64,000 bases of DNA from an uncultured Muribaculum sp. (GCA_910578785.1 CAJTSJ010000005.1:36474-100473), one strand, 5' to 3'; counted from the first letter of the stretch, positions 32,112 to 41,630 are shown. Numbers and translations: made by a program. The notes: generated by a model not told the origin, from the sequence alone.

Positions 32112-33182
32112 ATGCGCGAAACAAAAAAAGCCGTTCTTCTATTGGAAGACGGCACCGCCTTCGAGGGTAAGTCGTTTGGCTACGACGCTTCGACTGCCGG
32201 TGAAGTGGTGTTCAACACCGCAATGACCGGTTACCCCGAAAGTCTTACCGACCCGTCGTATGAAGGTCAAATTCTTGTCACCACTTATCCTATTCTCGGT
32301 AATTACGGAGTTCCTCCCAGAAGGGAAAAGGATGATGTAAGCGAGTATTATGAAAGTGACCACATTCATTGCAGGGCCATAGTGGCGCAGGACTATTCGT
32401 GGGATCACAGTCACTGGCAAGCCGATAGAAGCCTGCATGATTGGCTGAAGGAAGAAAAAATAGCGGGCATCTATGGAATTGACACGAGGGCCTTGACCAA
32501 ACACTTGAGGGAGCATGGTTCGATGCTTGGAAAAGTTTTGGTAGAAGGTGCTGAGGATGTCCCGTTTTACAATCCTAATGCCGAGAATCTTGTGGCCAAA
32601 GTCAGTTGTAAGGAGGTCGAGGTTCATGGCAATGGAGAAAAGACCGTTGTCCTTGTCGACTGTGGAGTTAAGCATAACATAATAAGATGCCTTACCCGCC
32701 GTGGTGTCAAAGTGATTAGAGTTCCTTGGGACTATGACTTTACCGAGATACCTTACGACGGGCTTTTTGTTTCAAACGGACCGGGCAATCCTGATATGGT
32801 GGATGCTACTGTGGTCAATCTTCGTAAGGCTATGGCGATAGGTAAGCCTATATGCGGAATATGCATGGGCAATCAGTTATTGGCTAAGGCGGCCGGGGCG
32901 CAAACCTATAAACTGGCTTACGGACACAGAAGCCATAATCAGCCAGTGAGAAGGGTAGGTACCGACAAATGCTTTATAACGTCGCAGAACCATGGATTTG
33001 CGGTCAACGGTGCTACGTTGCCGAATGATTGGGAACCTCTGTTCATTAACATGAACGACGAAACTAACGAGGGCATACGACACAAATCGGCCCCATTCTT
33101 CTCTGCTCAATTCCATCCTGAGGCTTCTTCAGGACCCAAAGACACGGAATTCCTATTTGATGAGTTTATAGAAATGCTTTAA
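32112..33182 (+). CDS. carA: Carbamoyl-phosphate synthase small subunit
   Basis: A 356-residue glutaminase subunit that supplies ammonia to CarB for carbamoyl phosphate, the shared precursor of pyrimidines and arginine. The N-terminal CPSase domain shows TAMTGYPESLTDPSY. The class I amidotransferase domain has its nucleophile cysteine in CGICMGNQLLA and the His-Glu pair in FHPEASSGP. It is followed 22 bp later by carB in one operon. Expression may be set by the folded leader described above. Confidence 0.97.
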   Translation: MRETKKAVLLLEDGTAFEGKSFGYDASTAGEVVFNTAMTGYPESLTDPSYEGQILVTTYPILGNYGVPPRREKDDVSEYYESDHIHCRAIVAQDYSWDHSHWQADRSLHDWLKEEKIAGIYGIDTRALTKHLREHGSMLGKVLVEGAEDVPFYNPNAENLVAKVSCKEVEVHGNGEKTVVLVDCGVKHNIIRCLTRRGVKVIRVPWDYDFTEIPYDGLFVSNGPGNPDMVDATVVNLRKAMAIGKPICGICMGNQLLAKAAGAQTYKLAYGHRSHNQPVRRVGTDKCFITSQNHGFAVNGATLPNDWEPLFINMNDETNEGIRHKSAPFFSAQFHPEASSGPKDTEFLFDEFIEML

Positions 33183-33204
33183 CCTCCTAAAAAATAATAA
33201 TCAG

Positions 33205-36200
33205 ATGATTCAGGATGATATAAGAAAAGTGTTGCTGCTCGGAAGCGGTGCATTGAAAATCGGAGAAGCAGGAGAGTTTGACTACTCCGGTTCGCAGGCA
33301 TTGAAAGCCATGAAGGAGGAAGGCATAACCACCATACTTATTAACCCAAATATCGCTACGGTGCAGACTTCGGAAGGGTTTGCCGACACGATATACTTCT
33401 TGCCTGTAACTCCGTATTTTGTTGAGAAGGTTATAGCGAAGGAGCGTCCCGACGGCATACTGCTGGCTTTCGGTGGCCAGACCGCGCTTAACTGCGGCGT
33501 CGCTCTGGAAGAGAGCGGTGTCCTTGCTAAATATGGAGTAAAGGTACTCGGTACTCCTGTGCAGGCTATAATGGATACGGAGGACCGCGAGCTGTTTGTG
33601 CGTAAACTTGATGAAATCGGAGTCAAGACTATTAAAAGCGAGGCTGTTTCGACTACTGCCGATGCTATAGAGGCCGCACGTCAGCTGGGATATCCGGTGA
33701 TAGTACGCGCCGCCTATGCTCTCGGAGGTCTTGGAAGCGGTTTTTGTGATGATGAAGAGCAGTTGATAGCCTTAGTTGAAAAGGCATTGTCATTCTCTCC
33801 TCAGGTTCTTGTGGAGAAATCGCTTAAAGGCTGGAAAGAAGTTGAATATGAAGTGGTGCGTGACCGCTATGACAATTGCATTACGGTATGCAACATGGAG
33901 AACTTCGATCCGTTGGGCATACATACTGGAGAGTCTATTGTGGTTGCTCCATCACAGACATTATCTAATGAAGATTACCATTATCTGCGTAAGCAGGCGA
34001 TAAAGATAGTCCGCCACATAGGTATAGTAGGCGAATGTAATGTACAGTATGCCTTCGATCCATCCTCTATGGACTACAGGGTCATCGAGGTCAACGCCCG
34101 ATTGTCGCGTTCTTCGGCTCTTGCATCAAAAGCTACCGGATATCCTCTTGCTTTTGTTGCTGCAAAGATTGGATTGGGATATGGCCTTTTCGAGCTTAAA
34201 AATTCTGTTACGAAGGAGACTTCTGCATTTTTTGAGCCTGCACTCGATTATATAGTGGTCAAGATTCCGCGCTGGGATTTGGGAAAATTCCACAATGTTA
34301 AGCGCGAAATAGGCTCGTCGATGAAGTCTGTAGGTGAGGTTATGGCCATAGGTCGTACATTTGAAGAGGCCATACAGAAGGGTCTTAGAATGATCGGGCA
34401 AGGTATGCACGGGTTTGTCGAGAATAAGGAGCTGACCATCGACGATATAGACAAGTCGCTTAAGGAGCCAACTGACAAGCGAATATTCGTCATATCAAAG
34501 GCTATGCGTCAGGGCTATTCCGTGGAGCGTATTCATGAGCTTACTAAAATTGACTGCTGGTTCCTGCATAAATTGCACAATATCGTCATGACGGCAGATG
34601 AACTTGAGGCATTTGATTCGGCTGAAAGTCTGCCGTTGGAACTGCTACGTCAGGCCAAGCAACAGGGGTTCAGCGATTTTCAGATAGCAAGAGCGTTGTT
34701 CAAAGATCAATTTCATGATTCTATAACGGCGAGCGATATTGTGCGGCATCATAGAAAGTCGCATGGCATTGTGCCTGTTGTAAAACAGATAGATACACTT
34801 GCCGCTGAATATCCGGCCATGACCAATTATCTGTATTTGACATATAATGGCTCTGAAAATGATGTAAACTATCTGCATGACCACCGTTCGATTATTGTTC
34901 TAGGTTCGGGTGCATACCGTATAGGCAGTTCTGTTGAGTTCGACTGGTGTTCGGTAAATGCGCTTATGACTGTCAAAAAAGAAGGATGGCGCTCTGTTAT
35001 GATCAACTACAATCCGGAAACGGTGTCAACTGACTATGACATGTGCGACCGTTTGTACTTCGATGAACTTACCTATGAGCGTGTGATGGACATAATAGAA
35101 CTTGAACAGCCTCATGGCGTGATTTTGTCGGTGGGAGGACAGATTCCAAACAACTTGGCCACACGTCTTGACACCTCCAAAGTGCCGATTTTGGGAACGT
35201 CGGCAACATCGATTGACAATGCTGAAGACCGGCATAAATTTTCGGCCATGCTTGACCGCATTGGTGTCGACCAGCCCCGTTGGCAGGAACTGACATCGTT
35301 TGACGATATACAGAAGTTTATAGATGAGGTCGGATTCCCGGTGCTTGTTCGTCCAAGCTACGTGCTTTCCGGTGCCGCCATGAACGTATGCTCAAATCAA
35401 GAAGAGCTTCACCGGTTTCTTAGATTGGCCGCCAATGTCTCAAAACAACATCCGGTCGTAGTCACTGAGTTTATCCAGAATGCGAAAGAAATTGAAATGG
35501 ATGCCGTGGCACAAAACGGAGAGATAAAAGTGTATGCCATATCTGAACATATAGAATACGCCGGTGTGCATTCCGGCGATGCTACTATCCAGTTCCCTCC
35601 GCAGAAGCTGTATGTAGAGACTATTCGACGAATAAAGAAGGTAAGTCAGAAGATAGCCAAAGCGCTTAATATTTCGGGGCCTTTTAACATACAGTTCCTG
35701 GCGAAGAACAATGACATAAAGGTTATAGAGTGCAATCTGCGGGCATCACGTTCGTTCCCTTTTGTAAGTAAGGTCCTAAAACTTAACTTCATTGACATAG
35801 CCACGCGCGTAATGCTCGGCCACAATGTGGAGAAGCCACACAAGAATGCATTTGACCTTGACTATGTAGGAATAAAAGCTTCACAATTCTCATTCTCACG
35901 TCTGCAAGGAGCTGACCCTGTGCTTGGTGTCGACATGGCGTCGACAGGCGAAGTAGGGTGTATTGGTGGTGACACCGACGAAGCTTTGATGAAGGCAATG
36001 TTGTCTGTAGGACTTCGTGTACCGTCGAAATCGAAGGGCATTCTGCTGTCTACCGGAACCCCAAAGCAGAAAGCCGATATGCTTGATGCCGCAATTGAAC
36101 TTAATAGGGCCGGGTATAAATTGTATGCTACGGGCGGAACACATCAGTTTTTGAACGATAACGGTATACCTGCTGTAAAGGTCTATTGGCCGAGCCAGCC

Positions 36201-36435
36201 TGACATGCAACCGCAGGCGCTTGATCTGCTACATCAAAAGGTGCTTGATCTTGTAGTCAATATTCCTAAGAATCTTTCGGAAACGGAGCTTACCAACGGC
36301 TACTATATACGCCGTGCCGCAATTGATCTTAACGTTCCTTTGTTGACCAATGCCCGTCTGGCATCAGCCTTTATCCAGGCATTTACGAGTCTCCCGCTCG
36401 ATGATATTGAAATCCGTCCATGGAATCAATATTAA
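33205..36435 (+). CDS. carB: Carbamoyl-phosphate synthase large subunit
   Basis: A full-length 1076-residue synthase. Two homologous ATP-grasp halves are evident: KVLLLGSGALKIGEAGEFDYS opens the first and IIVLGSGAYRIGSSVEFDW the second, each followed by ATP-binding strands (VIRAAYALGG-like and VLVRPSYVLSGAAMNV). An oligomerisation domain lies between them, and a C-terminal MGS-like allosteric domain (KLYATGGTHQFLNDNGI) is present. It joins bicarbonate, ammonia from CarA and two ATP to carbamoyl phosphate. It ends the operon, with a strong terminator behind it. Confidence 0.98.
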   Translation: MIQDDIRKVLLLGSGALKIGEAGEFDYSGSQALKAMKEEGITTILINPNIATVQTSEGFADTIYFLPVTPYFVEKVIAKERPDGILLAFGGQTALNCGVALEESGVLAKYGVKVLGTPVQAIMDTEDRELFVRKLDEIGVKTIKSEAVSTTADAIEAARQLGYPVIVRAAYALGGLGSGFCDDEEQLIALVEKALSFSPQVLVEKSLKGWKEVEYEVVRDRYDNCITVCNMENFDPLGIHTGESIVVAPSQTLSNEDYHYLRKQAIKIVRHIGIVGECNVQYAFDPSSMDYRVIEVNARLSRSSALASKATGYPLAFVAAKIGLGYGLFELKNSVTKETSAFFEPALDYIVVKIPRWDLGKFHNVKREIGSSMKSVGEVMAIGRTFEEAIQKGLRMIGQGMHGFVENKELTIDDIDKSLKEPTDKRIFVISKAMRQGYSVERIHELTKIDCWFLHKLHNIVMTADELEAFDSAESLPLELLRQAKQQGFSDFQIARALFKDQFHDSITASDIVRHHRKSHGIVPVVKQIDTLAAEYPAMTNYLYLTYNGSENDVNYLHDHRSIIVLGSGAYRIGSSVEFDWCSVNALMTVKKEGWRSVMINYNPETVSTDYDMCDRLYFDELTYERVMDIIELEQPHGVILSVGGQIPNNLATRLDTSKVPILGTSATSIDNAEDRHKFSAMLDRIGVDQPRWQELTSFDDIQKFIDEVGFPVLVRPSYVLSGAAMNVCSNQEELHRFLRLAANVSKQHPVVVTEFIQNAKEIEMDAVAQNGEIKVYAISEHIEYAGVHSGDATIQFPPQKLYVETIRRIKKVSQKIAKALNISGPFNIQFLAKNNDIKVIECNLRASRSFPFVSKVLKLNFIDIATRVMLGHNVEKPHKNAFDLDYVGIKASQFSFSRLQGADPVLGVDMASTGEVGCIGGDTDEALMKAMLSVGLRVPSKSKGILLSTGTPKQKADMLDAAIELNRAGYKLYATGGTHQFLNDNGIPAVKVYWPSQPDMQPQALDLLHQKVLDLVVNIPKNLSETELTNGYYIRRAAIDLNVPLLTNARLASAFIQAFTSLPLDDIEIRPWNQY

Positions 36436-36469
36436 CGTACTTTTCGTAGAGTGCTGAAAATATTATAAT

Positions 36470-36507
36470 AAATGCGGGCAACGATATCAAAATCGTTGCC
36501 CGCATTT
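36470..36507. terminator. Terminator between carB and the CE15-like gene
   Basis: A perfect 16-bp stem (36470-36485 with 36492-36507) and a 6-nt loop lie between converging genes. Confidence 0.85.
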
Positions 36508-36530
36508 ATCATCGCATTTACTATTATGGA

Positions 36531-37754
36531 TTACTTCCAAGGCATCCACTTATCGGTGTCAACCTCCATGAACATGGGTGCTTTAAGCACACTTTCTGTA
36601 GGAGCACCATCGATACCTAATAGGAATTTGTCGACGAATGCCTGAACATCTTCATATTGGCTCTCCGGAAGCATACAGTGCATGTGGTCAGCCACAATGG
36701 AGTAACCCATACGTTCGGGTATTCCGAAAGTTTTCCAAACTTCTCTTGCCGCAACGCTTGATACATAGCCGGATTCGTCGGCTAGCCATTCGTAGTCGGG
36801 ATTCCCGAGCACGAGAAGTGCCCGCGGAGCAATTAGTGCGGCCACCTCATGATGGTCTATAGGAAGCCGTGGAACATTTGTATCTGAGAACTGCCTCATG
36901 CTTTCTTTAAACCATGAGTAGTTTGTGCGTCCGAGTGTTTCTACATTTCCAAGCGTCTCGGAAACTCTCCAAGCCGCAACACCACCGCCACCAGGCTCCT
37001 GCGCAATAGTGAGGGCTATGCGTTCATCTAAAGCTCCTGCGAACAGGGCCATTTTGCCGGCAAAAGAACATCCTGTCACCCCAAGTCTGGAGGTGTCTAT
37101 TCGCGATTTGTCCGATGTAATCTCAAGACCGTCGATAATACGGCTTATTCCCCACGGCCACGCGCTGTAAGCACCCATCTCGACATGTTCAGGATAAAGC
37201 CTGTTGATAGGTTCTTCGCCTCTTTTCTGTGTGTGTGACATCACTTGCGTAAAGTCAAACGCTATGCCGGCTACACCTTTGTCTATGAATAGTTCCTTGG
37301 GCAGTGAACCGGTGTGGAATCCTATGCCTATTACCGCCGGGAACGGACCGTCGCCTTCCGGATAAACTATATGCGCTTTCAAGGTCAGAATCTCTCCTTT
37401 TTCGTGTATGGTTACGATTAGAGTGTCGTTAATTATTGAAGCCTCGATACTGTCGCGAACAACATTAGGCTTAGTGCCTATTTCATAATGTTGCAATTGC
37501 TGGAGTATTTCCGAGCGTCTTTGTTCCCATCTCGAAATGTCGGTAACCCTACCGGAACCGTCGGACAAAGCCATCGGATCCGGTAGCGTGTTTATCTCCG
37601 GTAGCTTATCAAGAGCCGGTAGTCCTATCGCAGGATAGCTTGTTGATGTATTCTCTTTATCGTACACTAAGGGTATGGCATCTGATGCGTCAATTTGGAC
37701 GCTGACAGATAATAATGCCACTGATAATAATGATTCCAGAAGTTTATTTTTCAT
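36531..37754 (-). CDS. Exported CE15-like glucuronoyl esterase or alpha/beta hydrolase
   Basis: A 407-residue alpha/beta hydrolase with a signal peptide (MKNKLLESLLSVALLSVSVQ). The nucleophile elbow is GCSFAGKMALFAGALDERIAL, then the acid EPGGGGVAAWR and a late catalytic histidine in VADHMHCML. The order and EPGGGG match carbohydrate esterase family 15, which cuts ester bonds between glucuronic acid and lignin. However, the Arg of the usual GCSRNGK elbow is replaced, so activity may differ. Two minus-strand TAnnTTTG matches lie upstream at 37799-37806 and 37820-37827. Transcribed alone. Confidence 0.78.
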   Translation of the reverse strand: MKNKLLESLLSVALLSVSVQIDASDAIPLVYDKENTSTSYPAIGLPALDKLPEINTLPDPMALSDGSGRVTDISRWEQRRSEILQQLQHYEIGTKPNVVRDSIEASIINDTLIVTIHEKGEILTLKAHIVYPEGDGPFPAVIGIGFHTGSLPKELFIDKGVAGIAFDFTQVMSHTQKRGEEPINRLYPEHVEMGAYSAWPWGISRIIDGLEITSDKSRIDTSRLGVTGCSFAGKMALFAGALDERIALTIAQEPGGGGVAAWRVSETLGNVETLGRTNYSWFKESMRQFSDTNVPRLPIDHHEVAALIAPRALLVLGNPDYEWLADESGYVSSVAAREVWKTFGIPERMGYSIVADHMHCMLPESQYEDVQAFVDKFLLGIDGAPTESVLKAPMFMEVDTDKWMPWK

Positions 37755-37900
37755 TGCCTGTAATATGGTTGAAGACGTACTAATGTTTTTTCAGATTCCA
37801 AAAATATGAATGCTAAAAGCAAATTTATAAATTATTATTAGTAATAGCGAAACTTCCACTAATATAATCGTGTAAGCTTCTCTAACTTTTGTTGGTGTTT

Positions 37901-37932
37901 TTTGTTATTTCAAAAAGTAATCCTTATTTTTG
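37901..37932 (+). promoter_or_regulatory. Promoter of the DUF4492-cydAB operon
   Basis: TTTG (37901-37904), a 20-bp spacer, then TATTTTTG (37925-37932). Transcription would begin near 37940. Confidence 0.7.
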
Positions 37933-37974
37933 TCGAGTCGAGAGGTGTGTATACCTCTGAGGTTATCAGTGAGA

Positions 37975-38211
37975 ATGAAGCACATAAACAACAGTCAAGG
38001 AATCATTTCCAAAATCTATCATTTGTATAGTGATGGATTTAGAAATATGACCGTAGGGCGCTACCTGTGGGCATTAATTATTATAAAGCTATTCATCTTG
38101 TTTTTTATATTCAAACTGTTCTTTTTCCCGAATCTTCTTAACCGGGACTATAATACCGACGAGGAGCGGGCTCAAGCAGTGCGTTCTGCTCTGATGGAGT
38201 CGGACAGATAG
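37975..38211 (+). CDS. DUF4492 small membrane protein
   Basis: A 78-residue protein with one membrane helix (YLWALIIIKLFILFFIFKL, about residues 29-47) preceded by a basic segment, YHLYSDGFRNMTVGR, and followed by an acidic tail. The DUF4492 family is routinely encoded immediately upstream of cydAB in Bacteroidales. A role as a small accessory subunit or assembly factor of cytochrome bd, like CydX in other phyla, is inference. The ATG at 37975 is chosen over the upstream alternative because it follows the promoter by a normal leader length. cydA begins 40 bp later. Confidence 0.85.
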   Translation: MKHINNSQGIISKIYHLYSDGFRNMTVGRYLWALIIIKLFILFFIFKLFFFPNLLNRDYNTDEERAQAVRSALMESDR

Positions 38212-38250
38212 AGTCAAATAATCTAACATTAACAAATACATTAAGTAGAC

Positions 38251-39822
38251 ATGGACGATTTAATTACCGTAGTTGACTGGTCGCGTTGGCAATTTGCTCT
38301 TACGGCTATGTACCACTGGCTTTTCGTTCCGCTGACTATTGGACTGGCACTGATAGTAGCGATAATGGAGAGTATTTATGTGAAGACAAAAAATGTGAAA
38401 TGGCTTGCCATGACTAAATTCTGGATGCTCCTGTTCGGAATCAATTTTGCAATTGGTGTTGCCACAGGTATCATTCTTGAGTTCGAGTTTGGAACCAACT
38501 GGTCTAATTATAGTTGGTTTGTAGGAGATATATTCGGAGCTCCGTTGGCAATAGAGGGTATCGTGGCATTCTTTATGGAATCAACATTCATTGCCGTGAT
38601 GTTCTTCGGATGGAAAAAGGTAAGTCCTGCTTTCCACCTGACGGCCACTTGGCTTACGGCTGCTGGAACTGCATTGTCGGCACTTTGGATCCTTGTGGCA
38701 AATGCCTGGATGCAGCAACCTGTCGGAATGGAGTTCAATCCGGATCAGATGCGTAATGTAATGGATAATTTCTGGGCTATTGTGTTCTCTGATACGGCTG
38801 TGGCCAAATTTACCCACACGGTATCGAGCGCGTGGGTACTTGCCGGTGTGTTTGTAATCGGTGTAAGTTGTTGGTTGATTCTTAAGAAACGCAACGTCGA
38901 GATGGCTATGGATTCAATTAAGATAGCTTCATGGGTCGGTGGTGTCGGCATTCTGATTACATTGGCTACAGGAGACATGTCTGCTGTGAACGTGGCCAAG
39001 CATCAGCCGATGAAGCTTGCCGCCATGGAGGGTTTGTATCGTGGCAGTTGCGGCCAGGAGCTTGTGGGAATCGGAATACTGAATCCTGACAAGAAACCAG
39101 GTGATAATGAGAGTCCTTATCTTTTTGATATTGCTATACCTTACGGACTGTCATTCCTCGCCACACATAATCCTCATGCTTTTGTCCCAGGTATAGATGA
39201 CCTGATTGAAGGTATTGAATTTACGCCGCAGGGAGATACAGTGCGTACTGTCGGTTATGCAGAACGCATTGCTATCGGACGTGAGGCACATGAGGCATTG
39301 CGTGCATACGATAGTGCTCGTGCAGAAGGAAATTCAGCCGGAATGGAGTCTGCGTTGAAGGATTTGCGTGAAGCTTATCCGTATTTTGGCTACGGCTACC
39401 TTGATTCTCCCGAAGAAGCAGTGCCGCCTGTGGCGATGACATTCTATGCATTCCGTATTATGGTAATGGCCGGCGGTTATCTGCTTTTGTTCTTTGCCGT
39501 TGCCTTTATCGGAGTTTACTGGCGCCAGGGATGGCTTAAAAACAAAGTTGTCAACTGGATTGGAATGTTCTCGATTGTAGTGGTGTGGATTTGCTCGCAG
39601 AGTGGCTGGATTACTGCCGAAGTAGGTCGTCAGCCTTGGGTGATACAGGATATTTTGCCGACCCGCGCCGCTATAAGTGATATTTCGGCGTCGTCCGTGA
39701 TTCTGACATTCTGGATGTTTGCCGCCGTATTTACCGTCCTCCTTGTGGCTGAAATAAGCATCATGCTGACCCAAATTAAAAAATACTCCAAGGAGGATAT
39801 TAACACTATTTCTAAATCCTGA
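38251..39822 (+). CDS. cydA: Cytochrome bd ubiquinol oxidase subunit I
   Basis: A 523-residue integral membrane subunit carrying the haems of cytochrome bd. The haem b ligand is His22 in ALTAMYHWLFVPL, with the second near KFTHTVSSAWVLAG. The conserved GWITAEVGRQPW segment (about residue 453) lies before the last helices. The quinol-binding Q-loop is of the short type. The complex oxidises menaquinol and reduces oxygen at high affinity, allowing this otherwise anaerobic lineage to use or remove trace oxygen. Five bases separate it from cydB. Confidence 0.97.
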   Translation: MDDLITVVDWSRWQFALTAMYHWLFVPLTIGLALIVAIMESIYVKTKNVKWLAMTKFWMLLFGINFAIGVATGIILEFEFGTNWSNYSWFVGDIFGAPLAIEGIVAFFMESTFIAVMFFGWKKVSPAFHLTATWLTAAGTALSALWILVANAWMQQPVGMEFNPDQMRNVMDNFWAIVFSDTAVAKFTHTVSSAWVLAGVFVIGVSCWLILKKRNVEMAMDSIKIASWVGGVGILITLATGDMSAVNVAKHQPMKLAAMEGLYRGSCGQELVGIGILNPDKKPGDNESPYLFDIAIPYGLSFLATHNPHAFVPGIDDLIEGIEFTPQGDTVRTVGYAERIAIGREAHEALRAYDSARAEGNSAGMESALKDLREAYPYFGYGYLDSPEEAVPPVAMTFYAFRIMVMAGGYLLLFFAVAFIGVYWRQGWLKNKVVNWIGMFSIVVVWICSQSGWITAEVGRQPWVIQDILPTRAAISDISASSVILTFWMFAAVFTVLLVAEISIMLTQIKKYSKEDINTISKS

Positions 39823-39827
39823 TTATT

Positions 39828-40967
39828 ATGACACTCGAAGTATTACAGATATATTGGTGGCTGTTAATCTCAGTGCTTGGCGCACTGTTGGTATTTCTGC
39901 TGTTCGTGCAGGGTGGGCAGTCAATGTTGATGACAACCAAGAATGACGTTTACCGTAGTCTTATGGTGAATTCGATTGGCCAGAAATGGGAATTGACATT
40001 TACTACGTTGGTCGTGTTCGGAGGGGCATTTTTTGCATCGTTCCCGCTATTCTATAGCACAAGTTTCGGTGGCGCTTACTGGCTTTGGATATTGATTCTG
40101 TTTACATTTGTCGGACAGGCTGTAAGCTATCAGTATCGCAGAAAGAAAGGCAACATATATGGCACCGTATTTTATGATATATTGCTGACCATAAACGGCT
40201 GTCTGGGGTGCTTCCTTCTCGGTGAGGCTGTCTCTATGATGTTTTTTGGCGCAGAATTTAAGGTGACTATGGGGAATATCCTTGATCCGGGTTCCCCGGT
40301 TATATCACAATGGGCCCCCTCCCACGGATTTGAAGCCATCTTTTGCTGGAAGAATTGGATTCTCGGTCTGGCTGTAGTTTTTCTTGCGCGTACCCAAGGT
40401 GCTCTCTATTTTATGAATAATATCAAGGGCGATGAGAAATTCTTTAATCTTAATCGCCGAAGAGTGTTGGTGAATGGAGTAATTTTTGTAGTATTTTTCC
40501 TGGTATTTGTCGGTATGCTGTTTATGGCCGACGGATATGAGACTCTTGGAAAGAATAGCTTTGCTGTTGTTCCTAACAAATACTTCTGCAACTATATGGA
40601 CATGTGGTGGTGCGGACTTGTGTTTATGGTAGGTGTGGTCATGGTGTTGTTCGGTGTACTTAAGTCTGCACTTGCAACGCACTATACCAAAGGAATATGG
40701 TGGAGCGGCATCGGTACTATACTCGTTGTGCTTACTTTGTTCTGGGTGGCAGGTTATAACAACACTCCTTATTATCCCTCGCTGACCGACATCAACAGTT
40801 CTTTGACAATCAACAACAGTTCGTCGACACACTTTACTTTAACAGTGATGAGTGTGGTGTCGTTGTTGGTTCCGTTTGTTGTGGCATATATCGCTTATGT
40901 GTGGTATAAGATGGACAAAAAGCCTCTTACTCCGACAGATTTAGAACATGACAGCCATGCATATTAA
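39828..40967 (+). CDS. cydB: Cytochrome bd ubiquinol oxidase subunit II
   Basis: A 379-residue polytopic subunit that stabilises the haems of CydA. N-terminal QIYWWLLISVLGALLVFLLF and GGQSMLMTTKNDVYRSLMVN match CydB, and about nine membrane helices follow. It completes the bd oxidase operon. No separate terminator is seen before the yigZ-type promoter, but a long inverted repeat begins 29 bp after its stop. Confidence 0.95.
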   Translation: MTLEVLQIYWWLLISVLGALLVFLLFVQGGQSMLMTTKNDVYRSLMVNSIGQKWELTFTTLVVFGGAFFASFPLFYSTSFGGAYWLWILILFTFVGQAVSYQYRRKKGNIYGTVFYDILLTINGCLGCFLLGEAVSMMFFGAEFKVTMGNILDPGSPVISQWAPSHGFEAIFCWKNWILGLAVVFLARTQGALYFMNNIKGDEKFFNLNRRRVLVNGVIFVVFFLVFVGMLFMADGYETLGKNSFAVVPNKYFCNYMDMWWCGLVFMVGVVMVLFGVLKSALATHYTKGIWWSGIGTILVVLTLFWVAGYNNTPYYPSLTDINSSLTINNSSSTHFTLTVMSVVSLLVPFVVAYIAYVWYKMDKKPLTPTDLEHDSHAY

Positions 40968-40987
40968 CAGATAACGCGGTTTAAAGC

Positions 40988-41018
40988 TTTGAAGCTTCGC
41001 CCATAATCAGTATCTTTG
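40988..41018 (+). promoter_or_regulatory. Promoter of the yigZ-type gene
   Basis: TTTG (40988-40991), a 19-bp spacer, then TATCTTTG (41011-41018). Confidence 0.65.
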
Positions 41019-41044
41019 TAATAATAAAGACTGATTATGGGCGA
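40997..41044. repeat. 14-bp perfect inverted repeat around the yigZ promoter and start
   Basis: Arms 40997-41010 and 41031-41044 are exact reverse complements around a 20-bp spacer. The left arm ends at the -7 box, and the right arm contains the ATG at 41037. It could be a repressor operator, a terminator for cydB, or a structure on read-through mRNA. Confidence 0.75.
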
Positions 41045-41630
41045 TACTTTTTATACATTGAAGTCACCGTCGGAAGGATGGTATAAGGAAAAAATGAGCA
41101 AGTTTCTGGCATTTGCCGTACCGGTGGAATCGTCGACGGAAGCCAAGGATGTCATTGCATCTTTTCAAAAGAAGTATTACGATGCCCGACATGTCTGCTG
41201 GGCCTATATGTTGGGCGCGTCACGCACTGAATTTCAAAGTAACGACAACGGAGAGCCGTCAGGCACTGCTGGCAAGCCTATTCTGGGTCAAATTAATTCA
41301 TTTAACCTTACGAACCTCGTCATTGTGGTGGTGAGATATTTTGGCGGTATAAAGCTTGGTACGAGCGGCTTGATAGTGGCTTATCGTGAAGCAGCCCGCG
41401 AAGCTATTATTGCAGGAGAGATTATCGAGTGCCATGAAATGCGTGAAATAACATTTACATTTCCCTATCTTTCTATGAATGACGTGATGAAGTGCATAAA
41501 GGATGCAGGAGTGAAGGTGCTGGCACAGGAGTTTGACAATGCATGCTCGATGACTATAAGCATACGGGCTGATAATGCAGTTGCATTCTCAGCCCGTATA
41601 TCTGATATCGACGGAACGTCGATAGTCTAA
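41037..41630 (+). CDS. YigZ/IMPACT family protein
   Basis: A 197-residue protein of the UPF0029/IMPACT family. The conserved N-terminal domain shows KFLAFAVPVESSTEA, ARHVCWAYMLG, DNGEPSGTAGKPIL and VVVRYFGGIKLGTSGLI. A second ferredoxin-like domain, DUF1949-like (about 130-197), is in keeping with the bacterial form. Eukaryotic IMPACT regulates translation; the bacterial role is unclear. The stop overlaps queA (convergent) by 4 bp. The start codon lies within a long inverted repeat, so expression is probably controlled. Confidence 0.9.
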   Translation: MGDTFYTLKSPSEGWYKEKMSKFLAFAVPVESSTEAKDVIASFQKKYYDARHVCWAYMLGASRTEFQSNDNGEPSGTAGKPILGQINSFNLTNLVIVVVRYFGGIKLGTSGLIVAYREAAREAIIAGEIIECHEMREITFTFPYLSMNDVMKCIKDAGVKVLAQEFDNACSMTISIRADNAVAFSARISDIDGTSIV

